Below are positions 10,867 through 21,519 of a stretch of 64,000 nucleotides of DNA, piece after piece. The position numbers and the translations under genes are program-made. Every line of letters begins with the position of its first letter. Position 1 is the stretch's first letter. The DNA comes from Gadus chalcogrammus. Its lineage: Eukaryota; Chordata; Actinopteri; Gadiformes; Gadidae. The notes under the pieces are model-generated. The model was given only the letters and a program-made list of their open reading frames with translations, was not told the origin of the DNA and ran no database searches. The stretch covers positions 20,133,817 through 20,197,816 of the forward strand of contig NC_079426.1 in the NCBI RefSeq assembly GCF_026213295.1, in the 5' to 3' direction.

Positions 10867-11292
10867 CTAGGCTCTTGGCTGCCATGGCACTGCACCCTCC
10901 TCGTTGAAGAACGCACAGTAGGCCTCCCACATCTGGATGGTCAGTCTGGTGGCGTTGTTGGAGCCCATCCTGGGTGCATCACGCAGGGCTTCAGGATCAG
11001 TCGATGGCTCGATGTTCGGTTCCACCCCGCGTCTTCTCCCCTGCAGCTTCTTCCTCTCGAGAAAGTCGTGCAGCACACAGGTGGCCCTCACACACACCTC
11101 AGCTACCTCAGGACTGGTGCCAATCACGCGCCGGTACATGCGCCACCTAGATGCCAAGATCCCGAAGGCACATTCCACTACCAGACGAGCCCGGCTGAGG
11201 CGGTAGTTGAACACTCGCTTCTCCTGAGTGTGATGTTGTCCAGGGAATGGCCGCAGCAGGTGGGTGAGTGGGTACGCTACTGGAAGTAGCAT
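10867..11292 (-). pseudogene. C-terminal fragment of a PIF/Harbinger (HARBI1-like) transposase
   Basis: The minus-strand frame reads KRVFNYRLSRARLVVECAFG ... ILASRWRMY ... VLHDFLE and ends GAVPWQPRA-stop. The glutamate in VVECAFGILASRW is the last residue of the DDE_4 catalytic triad. The first two aspartates and the N-terminal helix-turn-helix part are missing because homology stops at about 11290. It is non-functional as a nuclease. Confidence 0.8.
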
Positions 11293-11299
11293 ATGCTAA

Positions 11300-12416
11300 T
11301 GTGCACGTAGTGAATTGACGGCAGCTCCTTTGCCGCGTGGTTTTTAGAGCCATGTAAGGATTAGAGGGGGCGGTCGATAGCAACCATGACAGTCAAGTGA
11401 CGTGAACACAGCCCCATTGGAAAAAAATAGAATACATACCCTACACACTCAGGAGATTAATTATATTTTAATTATTATGACCATGGAGCCCTTATTTGCA
11501 TGGGTTTACATTTCGGTCTGTGTAGCATGGAAAAATCTGAGAAACACTCCCATTCAGAATGCATTGGTTTACATTTCGATATTCGGAGCACCGTTATTTT
11601 ATTTATTTTCAGTTTTTGAGGAGGTGCTTCAAAAATGCAAAATTGTCATCATCCAAAATCCAATGGAAAAACCTGTTGGCTTGTTGTCAAGGGAACTCAG
11701 GGCGACACTCACTTCCGGGTTGGCCAACATACGTCATCCCTCCGCCACTCTGTACTGTAAAAACACATGTTCAAGTTGAAGGATAATGCATGAATTTTTT
11801 TTATTCTGCCATAGTAACGTAAATAAATGTCCAAAAATAGGCTGAGAACAAATTCGTATTTGTTCAATAAAACGTAATCACGGACAAAATACGTTTTTCA
11901 GACAAACGTAATTGAGAATGCCGAATAGTTCTCTGGGAACGTAATTTTGATGAGATAAGGTTGCTCTGTCAGTTGTCAAAAAAAGCGGACGGACGTAGTA
12001 GCAGCACAGCACTCAGCAGTTTCTTGTTTGAGGTGTCCGCCCATAATCAATCACAAATTCCTCAAACCAAATGGTCACCGAGATAATTTAGGACACCAGG
12101 CTGAGGTCAGCATGCATTGTCTCCGTAGCTACCTGCTCCTAGAGGGGGGGGGGGGGGGGGGGATGCTCTGACCCCAGACTCCCAGGCACCGCGTCCAGCC
12201 ATGGGTCAGAATCCAGAGACGCTTTAAATGTTTTCTACCATTAGATATACAGGCCTAATAATAATCATGGTTTACCATAGAATATAATCATTAATTTCTA
12301 CCACAATGTCCATAGCCTTAACCCATACATGTGTAATTAACAAGGACACGTTGGTGTAGTTGTGTTGAGTAATTTCACAGATTTCACTGTAAAATCGCCG
12401 TTAATGTGCAGCGATT
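11300..12416. other. no gene seen; low-copy decayed repeat with a 19-G run
   Basis: ORFs here (for example at 11402) show no recognisable motif. A block around 11560-11610 (ATTCGGAGCACCGTTATTTT) resembles one at about 33915, so part of this is an old interspersed repeat. A run of 19 G lies at 12144-12162. Confidence 0.4.
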
Positions 12417-12419
12417 GGG

Positions 12420-12640
12420 TCTTCCGTTAGCCAATGGGATGAATGCTCATAGCTTCATATATTGCAGTGGAGGGATTACATTGTAATGAATGGAAAACCC
12501 CCTGCGTCGAAAAAGAAGCACAAGGTCATCCGTTAGCCAATGAGATGAATGCTCATAGCGTCTCTATGTGCCAACATTGGAGGCCAACATTGTAACGAGT
12601 TGAAAAACCCCATGCGTCGAAAAAAGAAGCACATGGGTAC
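12420..12640. repeat. two tandem copies of a 107-bp unit
   Basis: The sequence CCGTTAGCCAATGGGATGAA ... CCCCTGCGTCGAAAAAGAAG is repeated immediately (second copy from about 12528) with about 80% identity. It lies upstream of the unclassified transposon ORF at 12973 and may be its subterminal repeat. Confidence 0.6.
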
Positions 12641-12972
12641 CCTTTTGCGTCAGAAGCTGAAGCCAAAGTCACTGACCGTTTGTCAAAAATGTACACGCTC
12701 GGAGTGAGAATGTGTTGGGCTGGGTGCTATAAGTCATCCAATATATGTAGAAACAACACATGCAAAATATTTTTCCATTACATGATGATTTAGGGTGGCC
12801 ACCGCATATCTGTTTTTGTTGGATAAAGTGGTTAACAGTGCTCAATGGTCACCATGGAGATCTGAGGTAAACAATGCTACAGCTCAAGAAAACTGAGGTG
12901 ATCTTTCTGTGTTGGGTATGTATTATTACACATTACTATCATATCTTTAGTTATGTAATTTAAGTTGTATTA

Positions 12973-14346
12973 ATGGCACACACAAGTGTGCCACAAGATG
13001 GTAGACTTAGTCATACTAACAACAAGCTGTGGAAAATCTCCAAGGACAGGCGCTCCAGTGAGACTACAGCGAAACAATTGGAGAAAATGGAGTGCAGACT
13101 TGATGTCACATTTCCACTGTGGCCTCCAAATGTCGAAAACCTGATTGATAACCCAGAAGACCTAGCTTTCTTTGCCAGCATGAAGACTGACAGAGTGGCC
13201 ACATTTGGTGTATTGGACAAAAAGCTGCAGCTCAAGGTGAAGCGGGGAGAGGAGCGTCAAGCTGCCGCAGCAGCCAAGCAGTCCCGCTGTGTAAAGGATC
13301 TGGAGGAGATGACGGCAATGTCCAGCTTGGGGCCGAAGAGTGATGAGGAGTCAGAGGAGGATACTAACAGTCTATCCATCATATGAGGGCGAACCATACC
13401 ACAAGCATACAAACATCTTCATTCCACATGACTTCCTTAGCCGGCCGAAGTCGTGTCACTGGCTCCAAGGTTGAAGATGTAACCAATGCAACAGGCTGCA
13501 TTCACGCGTGGCCTTGTTGCAGAGTCAGGCGGTGAATGTACACTCTCTCTGCATCTTACGAAACAGCTGACCGAGCAAGACGAAAAATAAGTCACTGACT
13601 ACAAGCGAGGTGACTACCATGAGTTTGTGCAGCTGTGTCTTGTGTATCTAGATGCAGATGGTGAAGAGCAGACTGCAGTGACCTTCCAACAACCGGGAGC
13701 GCTCCACAAGGCACGATGGATGGCCAAGCTGCTCTATACTCTTAAGCTGGCTTTGATGGAGCAGCACATCGCTTTGCTTCCCCAGGGCACAATCACCACA
13801 CGCGGCAGCAGGTGCCGAAGATTCGGGCATTTGCAATTTTCATCACACACATCTATGCAAAGTGGTGGTTGACCTGCGAGAAAACTGTAGATGCTGCCTG
13901 GAATGACCTGACACTCTACCACCACCTGCAGGCATACAAGGCTGTAGATGAGGGCATTTCAGCATCAGCGATCAAGGAGATGGAGAGGCATCGCTGGTGC
14001 CTGACTGTTGAGATGCTACCCCTGGCTCTCTTCAGCAGCAAGGTGCTCAATGATGACAAGCGTGCACTTGCCAGAGCGATCTTGGAGCACAAGCCCGCTG
14101 ATCTTCCCATGCACATCCCTGAGCAGCGCTTTGGCACTGGCTTTGTCAAGCCAAAGTTCCCCACTCTCTTGCCAACCACCAGCTTGGCTGACCTCGCCAA
14201 TAAGGATTGCTGCTTTCGAATGCACCTACTGCACATTGATCCAGAATTTATGTCTCTCGATGTGAAGGAATGGGCGACCAAGGCTGCGTTCAAAAAAAGT
14301 GAGGTCAATGTACGTACAATGAACGTGGTCAATGACTGCCGAGTGT
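12973..14346 (+). pseudogene. unclassified repeat-type ORF, broken into at least three frames
   Basis: Two main open pieces are 12973-13386 (acidic C-terminal end DEESEEDTNS) and 13812-14483 (ITHIYAKWWL, AAWNDLTLYHHL, LTVEMLPLALFSSKVLNDDK, SLADLANKDCCF). Between them another frame holds LHKARWMAKLLYTLKLALM. Together the pieces look like one protein with frameshifts and stops. The helical, Trp-rich pattern recalls a protein found repeatedly in fish assemblies, but I cannot name the family or show catalytic residues. After about 14340 the frame loses the pattern. Confidence 0.5.
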
Positions 14347-14556
14347 GGCGTCAAGCTCACATCCGCTCACATCTCAATGGAATTCCTCAAAACTGTGCAA
14401 AAGTCATTTTTATGTTCATTGCAACAAAGTGCAATGCCAGCCAAATTGATATTTTGAAATTAAAATTTCCCATTCAAATTTGATGCACCCTAAATATATA
14501 TCCACTCACCGGACAAACCCATTATATTCTGAGCAAAATCGCAATTTTCAGTTAAC

Positions 14557-15547
14557 TTACAGACACCCTGAGTCCTGGCGTCTAAAAGCCTGTAGTTTTT
14601 CCTTAAAGTCCAAAGCTCTGTCCCGGTTCCCTGGTCTCCTAACGGTGCACCACGTGAACCGCTGGATCCGCTCCAAAAGCGAGTCGGGGTGTTTAATCCC
14701 CGACACCGGGAGCCCCCTCTTTGCCATATCCTCCGTCACCTCCTCCGCCGAGCCGTACATCACAACCCCCTCCTGGTAGAAGACTCTGAACCTGGCGGGG
14801 AACGGCGTCTGAAATTGGAATGTTCTTCTCCTTCAATGCCGCTTTCGCTTCGGCGCGTAGTCGTGATCCAGATTAACTATTATTCCAAGGTGTTGAAACC
14901 CTCGCTTTTGCCAGGCCGTTCTCAGCAGCTCTTCTTTCATCCTTTAACTTTACATCTTGATAACGATGGACCTCGGCAAGGCTTCCCCGGGCGGCTTAGG
15001 CATCAAGGCGCGGTGACCTCTTTCCACTCGTAGTGCAAATGCGGCCGGGAGCTCCAGTCCCTCCCGCAGCAAGCGCTCCACATACACCATCATCGACGGG
15101 GAATGTTCCTCCACTCCCTTTTTAACATGTTCCTCCACTCCCTTTTTAACGCCGTGGATTCTGATATTCTCCCGTCTGGAGCGGCCCTCTAAATCCGTCG
15201 GCTTAGCGTCCAGGTGTCTCTGAAGGTGTAGCAGCTCCTGCACAGTATCCTCCGCCACTTAACCGTGTTCCAGTCGCATCAATCCTTCTCTCCCTCTCTT
15301 GGATCCTAGTATTGGTTTTGTTCATTTCTTCCCGAATCGATTTCAGCTGCTGACTATTGTCTTTTCTGAATTCTTTCAGCTCTTTGAGTATGAGGCCAAG
15401 GTCCCCGGTCTCTCTCTGACCCACTCCAAGGTGTGTACACGTGTCTTCTTCATCCTCCATTACGCTGCTAGGCGAGGAAGTTTGGCTAGCTCTGTTGCGT
15501 CGAATAACTGTCTGCTGTTGCGTTTTTTCTTGAAGAAAGTAGTCCAA
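14557..15547 (-). pseudogene. LINE-1 ORF1 (Transposase_22-like RNA-binding protein), frameshifted
   Basis: Reading down the minus strand: RRNRASQTSSPSS, a coiled-coil region (LKELKEFRKDNSQQLKSI), SRRENIRIHGVK, VERLLREGLELP, HRALMPKPPGEALPRSIVIK, then MYGSAEEVTEDMAKRGLPV and IQRFTWCTVRRPGNRDR. This order matches fish L1-clade ORF1 proteins: coiled coil, RRM-like domain, C-terminal domain. The segments are in different frames, and a tandem duplication of VEEH is visible (15105-15145). It is a 5' piece of an L1; no ORF2 follows to the left. Confidence 0.75.
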
Positions 15548-15976
15548 TCCTTGGTCGCTTTTAACTCACTTTATTTGTTAAAGTAGGCATATTTCGGTAT
15601 GGTAACTATGGAGCTTAAGGGAGGGAATTGTATCTAATGCGTGTGAGAGAAATACCTTGAGCTGCTTCAAGCCCCGGGCTTGGACCCAGTTCTCTCCGCG
15701 GGTGTACCTATTGATCTCTGACCTCTGCTCTGAATCACGCGCTTTTGCCCCTCAAGTGGGCGTGGCCTCTGTGAAGTGGGCGTGACCGGGGTGACGTATT
15801 GGCTCCGCCATCCTCACCTGTCTAAAGGTGCTGCCATCTGTGGCTAGAGTAATTATTGCAGCTTATGTGTTCGATCCTGCTTCCTAGTGGCTATGTGAGG
15901 GTAATGCAGCTTGTGTGTTCGATCCTGCTTCCTAATGGCTATGTGGGGGAAGCTTATGTGCTATAAATACGTAACA
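15519..15976 (-). repeat. LTR of the TGTTACG family, copy 1 (minus orientation)
   Basis: The minus strand starts TGTTACGTATTTATAG at 15976 and ends near ...AACGCA at 15519. Two direct repeats of about 40 bases containing GGAAGCAGGATCGAACAC, a GC-rich segment (CACGCCCACTTCAC) and AATAAAGTGAGTTAAAAGCG near the 3' end give a promoter-then-polyadenylation layout like an LTR. Relatives lie at 18783-18933, 23590-23704, 27308-28119 and 48795-52958, and TSDs define the last two. It abuts the L1 ORF1 start. No gag or pol was found. Confidence 0.7.
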
Positions 15977-16889
15977 TTGCATTGACTTTTTATTTTTTCC
16001 TTTAGGCATTCTCAAAACCCACTAACTTAAATCAAACTGTAGACAATTTATTTTCAATATTCGGGTTTAAGTTGGTAACTTTGACTCAAATTGTCGGGAG
16101 CACGTTCTTTAAGCTGCCATCGCCTGGCTCGTCAAAACGGAAGTCCCCAAGTTGTTCTATTTCATGTAGGCTACGACGTCTAGGCTTAGCCTTGAAGGGA
16201 AAAACGGTCTGTCTAGTTACTGGATCAGATAAAATGAGACGGAGAGGTAATAAAGTCTATCGGCACGAGGACCTTGGATTTATTAAGTAAAGTGGCAACG
16301 GTTATACAGAGTCATAAAGCGTGAGAAATCGAATATGTCTAAGTCCCTAATCAGCGCTGATGGTTCGTCCAGAGCTTCGCCTCCGTGGAAGGTCTGCTTC
16401 AGAAGAAGAAGGGGGAGAGTTCCTGTGTGATACAGTTTTATGCTGTCTCTTCCTCTCGATGAGGTGTGTGCGTTTAAGATGTGTATGGTTCTGTGTGTCT
16501 TTGCTTGACCTTGCTTCCCAGGCCCTAGTGTATGCAGGTGTATCTTCTTGTGTTCTTCCTGATGGGGGAGAGCCTCACAGAATCTCCTGTTTGTGGCCCT
16601 CCCGTTCTGAGGATGAAACGGTGCATTGTCTGAGTGTTTACCATTGCTTGGAGGAGAAATGGGGCCTTGGTTCTGGCCTTCACCTGACTATGTTATCAAG
16701 TATGTGTTATGTGTTAAAAGCTGACTATATTGTATCGTGACTGCCATGTGTTGTGCTCCTCAAGCTAGGGTGGGAGTTAGCTATATTTATATGTGCTCAG
16801 CAGGTTATTTTGCCCAACAGCCTTATGGGCTTGTTCCGTGCGTGTGCTTGCGCACACTGAAAATTTCAGCTATGCACCTATCAACGTGG
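15977..16889. other. no gene recognised
   Basis: Plus-strand ORFs at 16072-16290 and 16360-16740 are open but show no domain, Cys/His pattern or splice support that I can recognise. The stretch might be internal sequence of the adjoining LTR element. Confidence 0.3.
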
Positions 16890-17152
16890 GCACCAGTGGA
16901 GGCTTCTCCATTGAGGAGAGGGAGGAAGATTGTTGAGAATAAAAAAATGTAGATTGACCAGACTACTGTAATGAATTAATGCCCTTAAATATGACTACTT
17001 TAATGCCTTTGAATAGATAATGTTAGTTTCCCTGGGTAAAGGGACATTAGCACCCCCAATCGCCTTTTGACAATTACTTCAGGGAGGAAGGTCCTCCCTC
17101 AGCCTCCGTTGACTCCCATTCATTTCCCAGAAAGTACTGGCGGCCGGTGAAT
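16890..17152. repeat. interspersed element CAGTGGAGGCTTCTCC, copy 2
   Basis: This aligns with 953-1229, differing by a 16-base deletion after GGGAGGAAGAT and a few substitutions. Homology ends at GGCGGCCGGTGAAT, where this copy runs into a PIF/Harbinger-type sequence and copy 1 goes on differently. Confidence 0.6.
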
Positions 17153-17159
17153 ATTCACT

Positions 17160-17605
17160 GCCGCCAAAGTAAACCACGGAGTTCACTACGCTATCCCACA
17201 ATGCAACCGGAGTCTGGTAACGAACGAAGAGATGGCTGACCCGACACCACCAGAAAGACGATCATAGAAAGCGTCGAAAAAGAGACGATTAACAAAGAGG
17301 TAAAAAATAGTAAAGTAAGTAATTAAGTAAAAAGAGTGACATTTTAAATGTAATAGCAACGATGACAAGGACGGAAAACACGGTAACTTAATCAAGGGAT
17401 AATATTTGCCGGCAATCTGAGGGGGAGACAGTCTCATCTCCAAACATCCGGTGGAGTTTTCGGCGGTGTTCGGAAGCGTTCAGAGGCGTTCTACGCATAA
17501 GCCTTGTAGACCGTACTACACTGTCAAGTGTAGTACCGTCAAGTAGTAGACACTGAACAGAAATAGTATGTACTAAGTATTCGGATTCAGCCTGTAAGTT
17601 CATAC
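17160..17605 (-). repeat. PIF/Harbinger 5' region, inverse copy of 48965-49150
   Basis: The complement of 17420-17560 matches 48970-49120, including CTCCACCGGATGTTTGGAG and AGTGTCTACTACTTGA. The complement of 17345-17380 matches TTTTCCGTC..TTGTTATCGTTGCTATT just upstream of the transposase start at 49162. It is therefore a deleted relative of the 49-kb PIF/Harbinger, in opposite orientation, without transposase. Its outer end reads GGCTGAATCCGAATACTTAG on the minus strand. Confidence 0.6.
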
Positions 17606-17938
17606 CGCTTAGTTTTCAGCTGTTTTCATTGAAGACGTCTGCCCATTCTGATACACCTACTTCTAGACATCGTAACTCATTCCTTTTTCAACCGTTTACC
17701 ATCGTTCAAACCAACAAATCTACACACTTGTATCTTCAATACTATCTAAACGGGATTTTGATAGGATTTATATTTTTTTCAGAATCACAGTTTTAGTTTA
17801 GTTTTCAGTTGCTTATAATAATTTAGGTCACCATAGCCGGTAAACAAACCCCGCCGAATAGTCGAATCTCTGGACTGAGAAGGCAGATCTGATTCGACTC
17901 AGAAAATTCAGAGTCGGGGACAGCCCTAGAAAATATTA

Positions 17939-18323
17939 TTGCTGTCTAACTTTAGCAAAATTGATCGGTTTTTAGTATCTAAAGCTACAGTGAGTAAGGA
18001 GACAGAGTCTGGGGCAAGCAAAAAAAGAAGAAAGTATGACCATGAATATTTAAACTTGGGATTTTCATGGACTGGATCTGAAGATGCTCCACTGCCACAG
18101 TGTGTGGTTTGCAAAGAGGTGCTAGCTAATGACGGTATGAGACCATGTCGACTCCGGGGTCATATTGAGACCAAGCACCCAAGTCTGGTGACCAAGCCCC
18201 GGGAGTTTTTGGTAGGAAGCTAAATGAACTGCGGTCACAGAAGAAAGTGTGGGGGGGGGGGCTCAGCTGAAATTTTTTCTCTGAGGGGGGGGTGCTCACT
18301 CTCTCACACTTTGAAAACCCCTG
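17939..18323 (+). mobile_element. internally deleted hAT, ZBED5-like N-terminus plus one terminus
   Basis: The frame 17939-18223 carries FSKIDRFLV, KKRRKYDHEYLNLGF, then a BED finger (PQCVVCKEVLANDGM ... LRGHIETKHPSL) and KPREFL. This is the N-terminus of ZBED5/SCAND3-type hAT transposases. The frame stops immediately afterwards, and the sequence jumps to a G-rich stretch and the terminus TTGAAAACCCCTG (18311-18323). Nearly all of the catalytic domain is deleted. Confidence 0.65.
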
Positions 18324-18782
18324 GTTTATGCTATATAGACACTAAAAGCATTATGTTTTCTGTAGTTCGGAAAAAATGACGACTAAAATAAATGTATAGT
18401 ACATTACCCACACAGACTGATCACGTTATGCGATTGAGGTAAGGAAATTTGTATGGATTTTGACTATGAAACTATTTTGATGGCACTGCTCTCGTGCAGT
18501 TTTTGATGCCACTGACCTTTACACTGAAGCAGTGCAGTAGCAACATCTAACCGTGCCTGATGAACAGCCCGTGGAGATGTCTGGTCATCACTGATGTCTC
18601 CGTACCGGAGATAATCATCTGCAAACTGCAAAATTGCATTTTAGGGGGTCATCCCTATGTTCCCCAGGTCCTATGTTCCATGGGTGCAAAGAGTTAGGGT
18701 CAGGTTTCGGGTGGGGTTAACCCTATACCATAACCAATCGGAGGAGAGACATTCTAACCAATCACAGGCAAATCAGAGGCGA

Positions 18783-18933
18783 TGGTGCTGACATCTGTGG
18801 CTGGAGTAGTTATTGCAGCTTATGTGTTCGAACCTGCTTCCTAGTGGCTATGTGAGGGTAATGCAGCTTGTGTGTTCGATCCTGCTTCCTAGTGGCTATG
18901 TTGGGGCAGCTTATGTGCTTAAAATACGTAACA
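18783..18933 (-). repeat. LTR of the TGTTACG family, fragment
   Basis: The minus strand begins TGTTACGTATTTTAAGCAC at 18933 and continues through both GGAAGCAGGATCGAACAC repeats to GGCAGCACC-like sequence at about 18783. The remainder of the LTR is missing. A partial copy of the ATGTTCCCC element precedes it at 18645-18690. Confidence 0.65.
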
Positions 18934-19152
18934 ATTAACATCATAGACTTACGGATTAATTAATATATTAATATAATTATGTTTTGGTACTTTTGGTATT
19001 ATCTGTAACCAGTGTGCGAAATACCCGTCCATATTCGGGGGGGTCCCCATCTCCCGATTTTTGCACAATACCGATCTAAATGTTGTCAATATGCAGTAGG
19101 CCTATCGTTACAATATTTCATGAATGCGAGCCAAGACAATCAGTCTATAGCC

Positions 19153-19901
19153 GGGGTCATCCCTATGTTCCCCGGGTCCTATGTTCCCCTTTCTGCATGG
19201 TAAAAAAAAGGTCCTATGTTCCCCGTTTTTCCCAAAAAGGGTCCTATGTTCCCCGTTTTTCCCAAAAAGGGTCCTATGTTCCCCTGTAGCCATACATACC
19301 GGAGAGCATAGGACCCTTTTTGGGAAAATCTGGGAACATAGGACCCTTTTCTGGGAAAAGGGTCCTATGTTCCCCGCAATCTATCAATCTTTAAAATATT
19401 TAAACTTTGACGCAACATTCGCGTGATGACAGCCAATCAGCGTTCAACCGGCCAACTCAGTGCAGTGCAGTCCAGGGTGAACTGCAGCATGGAGGAGAAA
19501 GTGATTGTTGCCGTTTGCGACTCCCGGAGCTCTTTATAACATAACATAATGTAATATAATTGTATAATAATATCACGGCCAAAAGCTCTTTGCGCCTCCG
19601 GATGGCCGTAGCGCGGGGAGCTCTCGTAGGGATTGGGCTTCTCGGGGTTTGTTTACCGGCGTATGAATAGACTGCGTCAGGTTCTCCGACGTCTCTTCCT
19701 CTTCCACAAAAGGTAAAGACATGCAATGGTAGTTATCTCGGCCGGAATTTGGCAGTAATGGTGAAAAAAGTAACAAACATAGAACCCTTTTTTTTTTAAA
19801 AAAGGGTCCTATGTTCCCCGGTCACATACATATCGGGGAACATAGGACCCTTTTTGGGAAAAGCGGGGAACATAGGACCCGGGGAACATAGACACGCTCC
19901 C
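19153..19901. mobile_element. non-autonomous DNA element made of ATGTTCCCC repeats, 8-bp TSD
   Basis: The exact 8-mer CTATAGCC flanks both ends (19145-19152, 19902-19909). The left part is direct repeats of GGGTCCTATGTTCCCCGTTT (19160-19285). The right part carries the same repeats inverted (GGGGAACATAGGACCC, 19835-19890). A PIF/Harbinger fragment occupies the middle (about 19400-19770). The 8-bp duplication suggests a hAT-type mobiliser. A truncated relative is at 18645. Confidence 0.75.
19400..19770 (+). repeat. PIF/Harbinger-derived fragment with the start of a MADF gene, copy 1
   Basis: It contains CAGCCAATCAGCGTTCAACC and ATGGAGGAGAAAGTGATTG (from 19491), reading MEEKVIVAVCDSRSS then stop. 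That is the start of a MADF protein. The sequence matches 35500-35800 almost throughout. It is a deletion derivative with no other coding sequence, nested in the ATGTTCCCC element. Confidence 0.55.
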
Positions 19902-20150
19902 CTATAGCCTACATGACACACACACGCACAAACTAACACTTTTTGATAATCCAACATAGTATTCATAGCAACACTGACATAGGAGGTTGCATTGGCTAAA
20001 GTTGTTTGGATACACGTTTTATAACAAGAGGCAAAGTTGTGCATCACAATGCAGACACGACAATAATTGGCACCAATCTAGCCCAGTTCAGACCAAAGAT
20101 TCACCTTGCAACGAGACGGTTTTAGAAAGTCGCAGGAGCGGTGTGAACGG

Positions 20151-20209
20151 GTCGTTGCAAGCCGTTGCAAGGAGTTGCAAGGCGTCGCAAGGCGTTGCAA
20201 GGAGTCGCC
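20151..20209. repeat. about six tandem GTTGCAAGG(A/C)G units
   Basis: 10-11 base units (CGTTGCAAGCC, GTTGCAAGGA, GTTGCAAGGCG, TCGCAAGGCG ...) lie about 150 bases upstream of the MADF start. Subterminal repeats of this sort are usual binding sites for transposon proteins; that role is inference. Confidence 0.6.
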
Positions 20210-20363
20210 AGAGATTGAACATGTCAAATCGCAAGGTCCAGTTTTAGAACGCGGCGATTTAACTATTCCTCTTCAGCCAATCACAGCACAGAACAACTTG
20301 TACGTCACGGCCTTACTCCGTCCCGGTACCGTACTGTCCACTCCAGCATAAAAAGATCCGAAG

Positions 20364-21178
20364 ATGGCAGACTTCTGGTCCGAGGAGAGGGAGGAGAAAT
20401 TTATTCGGTTGCTGGAGGATCAACCTGTCCTATACGACATTGGCAGCAAGGGGTACAGCAACAGGGACAGCAAGAGGAGAGCGTGTTGTGAAATTGCGGT
20501 GGCAATTGGTGTATCCGGTAAGGAGGCGACACTTTTCTGTTACTTTTTCCTTTCCTTGTTTCCTGATTTTATTTTCGTTTCATAAAGGCATAGCTTAGGC
20601 TGTAGGCCTAATATATAGGCTTATTAATACAAGTTGTAGATGCTAACGGTATTTATCTTTGTTTCTGAAGAACGATTGTAGATAACTATTGTAGATAACG
20701 TTGGGCTCGAGCTGATTTACAGTTATTTTAACGGGACCAACGGTTCCCAACGGTATCTCAGTATCTTTATATTTTTTCTATATGTATGTTTCCTGTGTAA
20801 AAACAAGGGGCTAAAAATGCCTATAGGAAAGCGGGTAGGCTTCATAAATAATATTACTGCTAGGTAAATGAGGCCTACTCCATCCGCTGAATGCGTTTGT
20901 GGGGTCAAAGGGGTGATCTGTTAAAATAGTCTTTAGTGTTAAAAAATGTGCGATGTTATTTGGCTAACATTAGGCTACTGTCTTTTTCAGAAAAAAAGAG
21001 GTGGGCAAGAAATCCACTCCGTCCGGACACAGTACAACGGTACACAAGGCACAGCTTCGGGGATGCCGGTGGGAGAACTGGCAGGCCGGACTGGGTCGAA
21101 GGAGGCTCTCTTTCCTGGAGCGATATCGGAAGAGAGAGCTTCTTCGTCCACCGGGATGAAAAGGATTTATTTAAGTAA
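20364..21178 (+). pseudogene. MADF-type gene, two exons, C-terminal half degenerate
   Basis: Exon 1 (20364-20517) reads FWSEEREEKFIRLLEDQPVL, YDIGSKGYSNRDSKRRACCE, IAVAIGVSG, a good MADF N-terminal half, with a GTAAGG donor. After a TCTTTTTCAG acceptor, exon 2 (20991-21178) joins in phase to give 113 residues. The conserved KIHSVRTQYN helix and RTGRPDWV motif fall in different frames, so the second half is frameshifted and the BESS region is absent. Probably inactive. Confidence 0.6.
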
Positions 21179-21519
21179 AAAACTTTATAAACATATGAAT
21201 AAACATAAAACCATATATGGGCCTAGGTATCAAGAGTAGGCTAGAGTTACTGTGTCTTGTCATTCTTCACTATCTCGCATTGAGTAAATAGTGGAGTTTA
21301 CAGTTTGTTTAGTTACACGTTGTTGGATAATTGGCATTCATGTTTAGTAAATTTCGTTTTATCTGTCTTGTTTACAATCGGCTCAACTACTACTTTGAGA
21401 TGGATAATAGAATAGGATAATAAGATAATAGAATAGGCTACCTTACAATATTACAATTGATCGGTGCTGGAATATGAAATATAAACAATTTAATATAATA
21501 CAGCTTGATTATTACTTAC

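Larger units (their letters stand above)
8999..11300 (+). mobile_element. PIF/Harbinger remnant 1: MADF-BESS gene plus truncated antisense transposase
   Basis: The pair of a MADF-type gene (+) and a DDE_4/HARBI1-like transposase (-) in convergent arrangement is the standard two-gene layout of PIF/Harbinger transposons. The left end is probably near 9001, where CGCCCCGTGCCCAC follows a TAA that could be a 3-bp target duplication. The transposase loses homology upstream of 11292, so the right end is deleted and the element cannot move by itself. Confidence 0.65.

Noticed and set aside
16360..16740. 126-residue plus-strand ORF
   Set aside because: Cys/Leu-rich without a recognisable motif, no splice or regulatory support, next to LTR sequence; likely chance.
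18645..18690. Possible independent copy of the ATGTTCCCC element
   Set aside because: Only one terminal unit is present, with no second end or TSD; noted as a truncated relative rather than listed as an element.
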